From contig SVFI01000017.1 in assembly GCA_015056905.1 (NCBI GenBank), positions 1 to 50,290 of the forward strand: a DNA stretch of 50,290 nucleotides, given 5' to 3'. The notes under the pieces were generated by a model. The model was not told the DNA's origin. It saw only the letters and a list, made by a program, of their open reading frames with translations, and did no database searches. Source of the stretch: Lachnospiraceae bacterium. GTDB lineage: Bacteria > Bacillota > Clostridia > Lachnospirales > Lachnospiraceae. Positions 49,018 to 50,290 of the stretch are shown one piece after another. Within the stretch, counting starts at the first letter, position 1, and each line of letters begins with the position of its first letter. A program made the position numbers and the translations under genes.

Positions 49018-49057
49018 AAGACACCACTACCTATATCACTATAAGTAATGATGTCTT
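49018..49057. terminator. Terminator downstream of the toxin-integrase region
   Basis: A stem of about 17 pairs, several of them G-U on the minus strand, runs from AAGACATCATTAC (minus strand) to its complement near 49018-49035 and is followed by T-runs on both sides. It separates the chimeric toxin region from the lipoprotein gene. Confidence 0.7.
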
Positions 49058-49155
49058 AATTTTTTACTATATCAAGGCTCAGCATTTGCCGTAACCCTGT
49101 CTTATAATACAAATCCAAGCCGCTTGAAAACGCCCTGTTTCCGGGGGATTACTTA

Positions 49156-49269
49156 TCAAGACTCTTCATTGTCGGGATTAGGTTTTTCAATCTTAAATAA
49201 GTTCTCGTATCTTCCCATATCCCCGTCAATGAAAAAACAAAAGCATTTGTATTTTACATATCTTTGCAT
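49156..49269 (-). CDS. Small open frame after the integrase tail, doubtful
   Basis: A 37-codon frame (MQRYVKYKCFCFFIDGDMGR) lies downstream of the chimeric toxin. No good ribosome-binding site precedes it. It may be part of the flank of the lost integrative element rather than a gene. The rest of the gap 48897-49319 contains only the terminator and the short direct repeats. Confidence 0.2.
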   Translation of the reverse strand: MQRYVKYKCFCFFIDGDMGRYENLFKIEKPNPDNEES

Positions 49270-49294
49270 AAGTTTTTATATCTCTGTCTTAAAA

Positions 49295-49316
49295 TGTCGT
49301 AAAAGTTGTCGTAAAA
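49295..49316. repeat. Direct repeats just past the integrase tail
   Basis: TTTTACGACA occurs twice (49307-49316 and 49295-49304 on the minus strand), two bases apart, 3-4 bases after the stop of the integrase fragment. Short repeats directly after an integrase gene are what an attachment end or recombinase arm site would look like. Unproven. Confidence 0.45.
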
Positions 49317-49319
49317 CCA

Positions 49320-49943
49320 TTAACAGATTTTGATTTTTCCTTCCAGTCTTGCAAAGGATTCCTGCTTGCGTTCCTTTGTGGCTTCATTGTAGATATTCAT
49401 TGTCGTTGTAATATCACTATGTCCCATAATCTCCTGAATAATTTTCAAATCTGTTTCATTCTCGCAATATTCCTTACATAGTTTTTCCAACTTTTCAAAA
49501 TCATTTGTTCTTTTGGCAAGCGCCGTTTTCTTTCCATTGTGTTTTTTATGACTATACACAATCTCAGCATTTTTTCTGATTCTGTTTTTCTGCCTATTAA
49601 CTTCTCGACTTTCCGCCTGCAACAAATATTTGTAGTTTGGATTTTTTTCTTTGTTAATATCAATATTTATAATCTGATTATCCGGAACCGGTATCATATT
49701 GTTGAGATTAATTACCGCATAGTCTTTTATCTTGATAAAATCAACACCTTCTTTCATCTTCTTATGCTTATCCTTATAAGATGATAAAGGCGCAAAATAT
49801 TTAACACCTTTTAATTCAAGAACTATACCAATATATTTTCGATTACCCTTCCCGTCTGCCTGGTCAAAAATATGTTCTTGATAATTACTCAAATATTTTA
49901 TGTACTCACTCTTGATTTCATAAATCCTTATGTTATTCTTCAT
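49320..49943 (-). CDS. toxN: ToxN/AbiQ-like type III toxin fused to a tyrosine-recombinase tail
   Basis: Residues 1 to about 158 match the type III toxin endoribonuclease family: IRIYEIKSEYIKYLSNYQEH, then RKYIGIVLELKGVKYFAPLS with active-site-like SSYKDKH (Ser54, Ser55, Lys57), and VINLNNMIPVPDNQI. From about 160 on, NETDLKIIQEIMGHSDITTT with MNIYNEATKERKQESFARLE is the C-terminus of a phage-type integrase, including the GH and the usual catalytic Tyr (Y185). The two are joined in one 207-residue frame. The start at MKNNIRIYE is set by AAAGGTGTG. The chimera is probably a deletion scar; whether the toxin is active is unknown. Confidence 0.82.
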   Translation of the reverse strand: MKNNIRIYEIKSEYIKYLSNYQEHIFDQADGKGNRKYIGIVLELKGVKYFAPLSSYKDKHKKMKEGVDFIKIKDYAVINLNNMIPVPDNQIINIDINKEKNPNYKYLLQAESREVNRQKNRIRKNAEIVYSHKKHNGKKTALAKRTNDFEKLEKLCKEYCENETDLKIIQEIMGHSDITTTMNIYNEATKERKQESFARLEGKIKIC

Positions 49944-49963
49944 ATACACACCTTTCTTTGTAT

Positions 49964-49994
49964 AAAAAAGGCAGAGACTACTAGCGTCTCTGCC
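49964..49994 (-). terminator. Terminator between candidate antitoxin RNA and toxin
   Basis: A perfect 9-bp stem, GGCAGAGAC (49986-49994, minus strand) with GTCTCTGCC (49970-49978), is followed by TTTTTT. It lies 20 bases before the toxin ATG. A terminator in this place is standard in type III loci, where it limits toxin relative to RNA. Confidence 0.88.
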
Positions 49995-50036
49995 CTCTGA
50001 TAACTCGCTCATTTATAAGGCTGTGCATCACCTTCT
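49995..50036 (-). ncRNA. ToxI-like antitoxin RNA, single unit
   Basis: Between promoter and terminator the minus strand holds one roughly 40-base unit with AGGTGATGCACAGCC and TTATAAATGAGC. Pairing of AAGG with CCTT and of TGATA with TATCA can form nested or pseudoknotted stems. The sequence resembles the ToxI repeat as I remember it (AGGTGATTTGC...CCTTTAAG...GCAGC). Only one unit is present instead of several tandem ones. Confidence 0.6.
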
Positions 50037-50042
50037 ATCAAT

Positions 50043-50072
50043 ACTATACTATCCGGATAACCTGTAAGTCAA
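50043..50072 (-). promoter_or_regulatory. SigA-type promoter of the type III module
   Basis: TTGACT (50067-50072), an 18-base spacer and TATAGT (50043-50048) on the minus strand, just ahead of the candidate antitoxin unit. Confidence 0.7.
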
Positions 50073-50290
50073 CTCGTTTTTATAATATTATCTGTATCTC
50101 AAAATTTTATATAATGGAATTTTTATCTCACAATGCCAAAACTTTCATTTTCGATAGCATAGTAAGGAAAGTGCAAACTGAAATTTTCAAGTGGCTTATA
50201 AAACAAATCTCCTACCTCTATTTGTTTCATTCAATACTTGGGTTATTACCAGAATATGATATGATGTCAGGAAATTCTTCGGAATAAAAT
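50073..50290. other. Window end without a supported gene
   Basis: The stretch is AT-rich. Two short frames exist: a 35-codon one on the minus strand (MKQIEVGDLFYKPL) and a 58-codon one on the plus strand (MEFLSHNAKTFIF). Neither has a ribosome-binding site or a recognisable product. Confidence 0.4.

Noticed and set aside
50114..50287. 58-codon plus-strand frame at the window end
   Set aside because: No ribosome-binding site, no recognisable product, and AT-rich composition that allows chance frames.

Overview
The window looks like the chromosome of a motile, low-to-moderate GC member of the Lachnospiraceae, close to Roseburia or Agathobacter. The evidence is the flagellin N-terminus, the gene order flgM-flgN-flgK-flgL-fliW-csrA-flaG-fliD-fliS, strong AAGGAGG ribosome-binding sites, and family signatures such as LicD, FeoB with its Cys-rich partner, and DUF3048. 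Nearly all genes lie on the minus strand. No rRNA, tRNA or CRISPR array was found.

Region 1 (1-10.4 kb, minus) is a late flagellar locus. Anti-sigma factor FlgM, chaperone FlgN, two different FlgK-type hook-filament junction proteins, FlgL, FliW and CsrA are followed by FlaG, FliD, FliS, a FliT-like chaperone and the start of a flagellin gene. SigD (sigma-28) type promoters precede flgM, flaG and flagellin. The flagellin leader has two GGA sites for CsrA, one of them in a hairpin loop, so the FliW-CsrA-flagellin feedback switch is complete. A compact, probably pseudoknotted RNA lies just upstream of the flgM promoter.

Region 2 (10.4-26.4 kb, minus) is a closely packed 14-gene cluster: glycosyltransferases, WbsX, two nucleotidyltransferases (LicC-like and TagD-like), LicD, a TagF-like transferase fused to a propeller-like region, a pyruvyl transferase, an FrhB-type iron-sulfur protein, an aminotransferase and a PAP2 phosphatase. 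SigD-type promoters at its head and inside it suggest it builds a phosphate- and pyruvate-decorated glycan for the flagellum or the motile cell surface. A small Rossmann-like module recurs in six of its proteins.

Region 3 (26.5-42.2 kb) holds a SigD-linked secreted protein with a membrane partner, an SGNH-like protein, a phosphodiesterase, a Cys-rich membrane protein, a radical SAM/SPASM protein, a secreted multidomain protein on the plus strand, the feoA-feoB iron importer with paired GTTAG-N6-CTAAC operators, a C-terminally short MocR regulator, lipoproteins, a PlsC acyltransferase and a sodium:neurotransmitter symporter.

Region 4 (42.2-50.3 kb) is accessory. It holds (a) a stand-alone YSDD reverse transcriptase preceded by a leader RNA bounded by a 16-bp inverted repeat, with a small unknown gene upstream; (b) an Abi_2/AbiF-type HEPN protein preceded by promoter, short RNA and terminator; and (c) a type III toxin (ToxN/AbiQ-like) with promoter, short RNA and terminator upstream, whose C-terminus is replaced by the tail of a tyrosine recombinase. 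A DUF3048 lipoprotein, another lipoprotein and a SigD-linked coiled-coil protein lie among them. Three RNA-plus-protein modules in 8 kb make this the most interesting part of the window.
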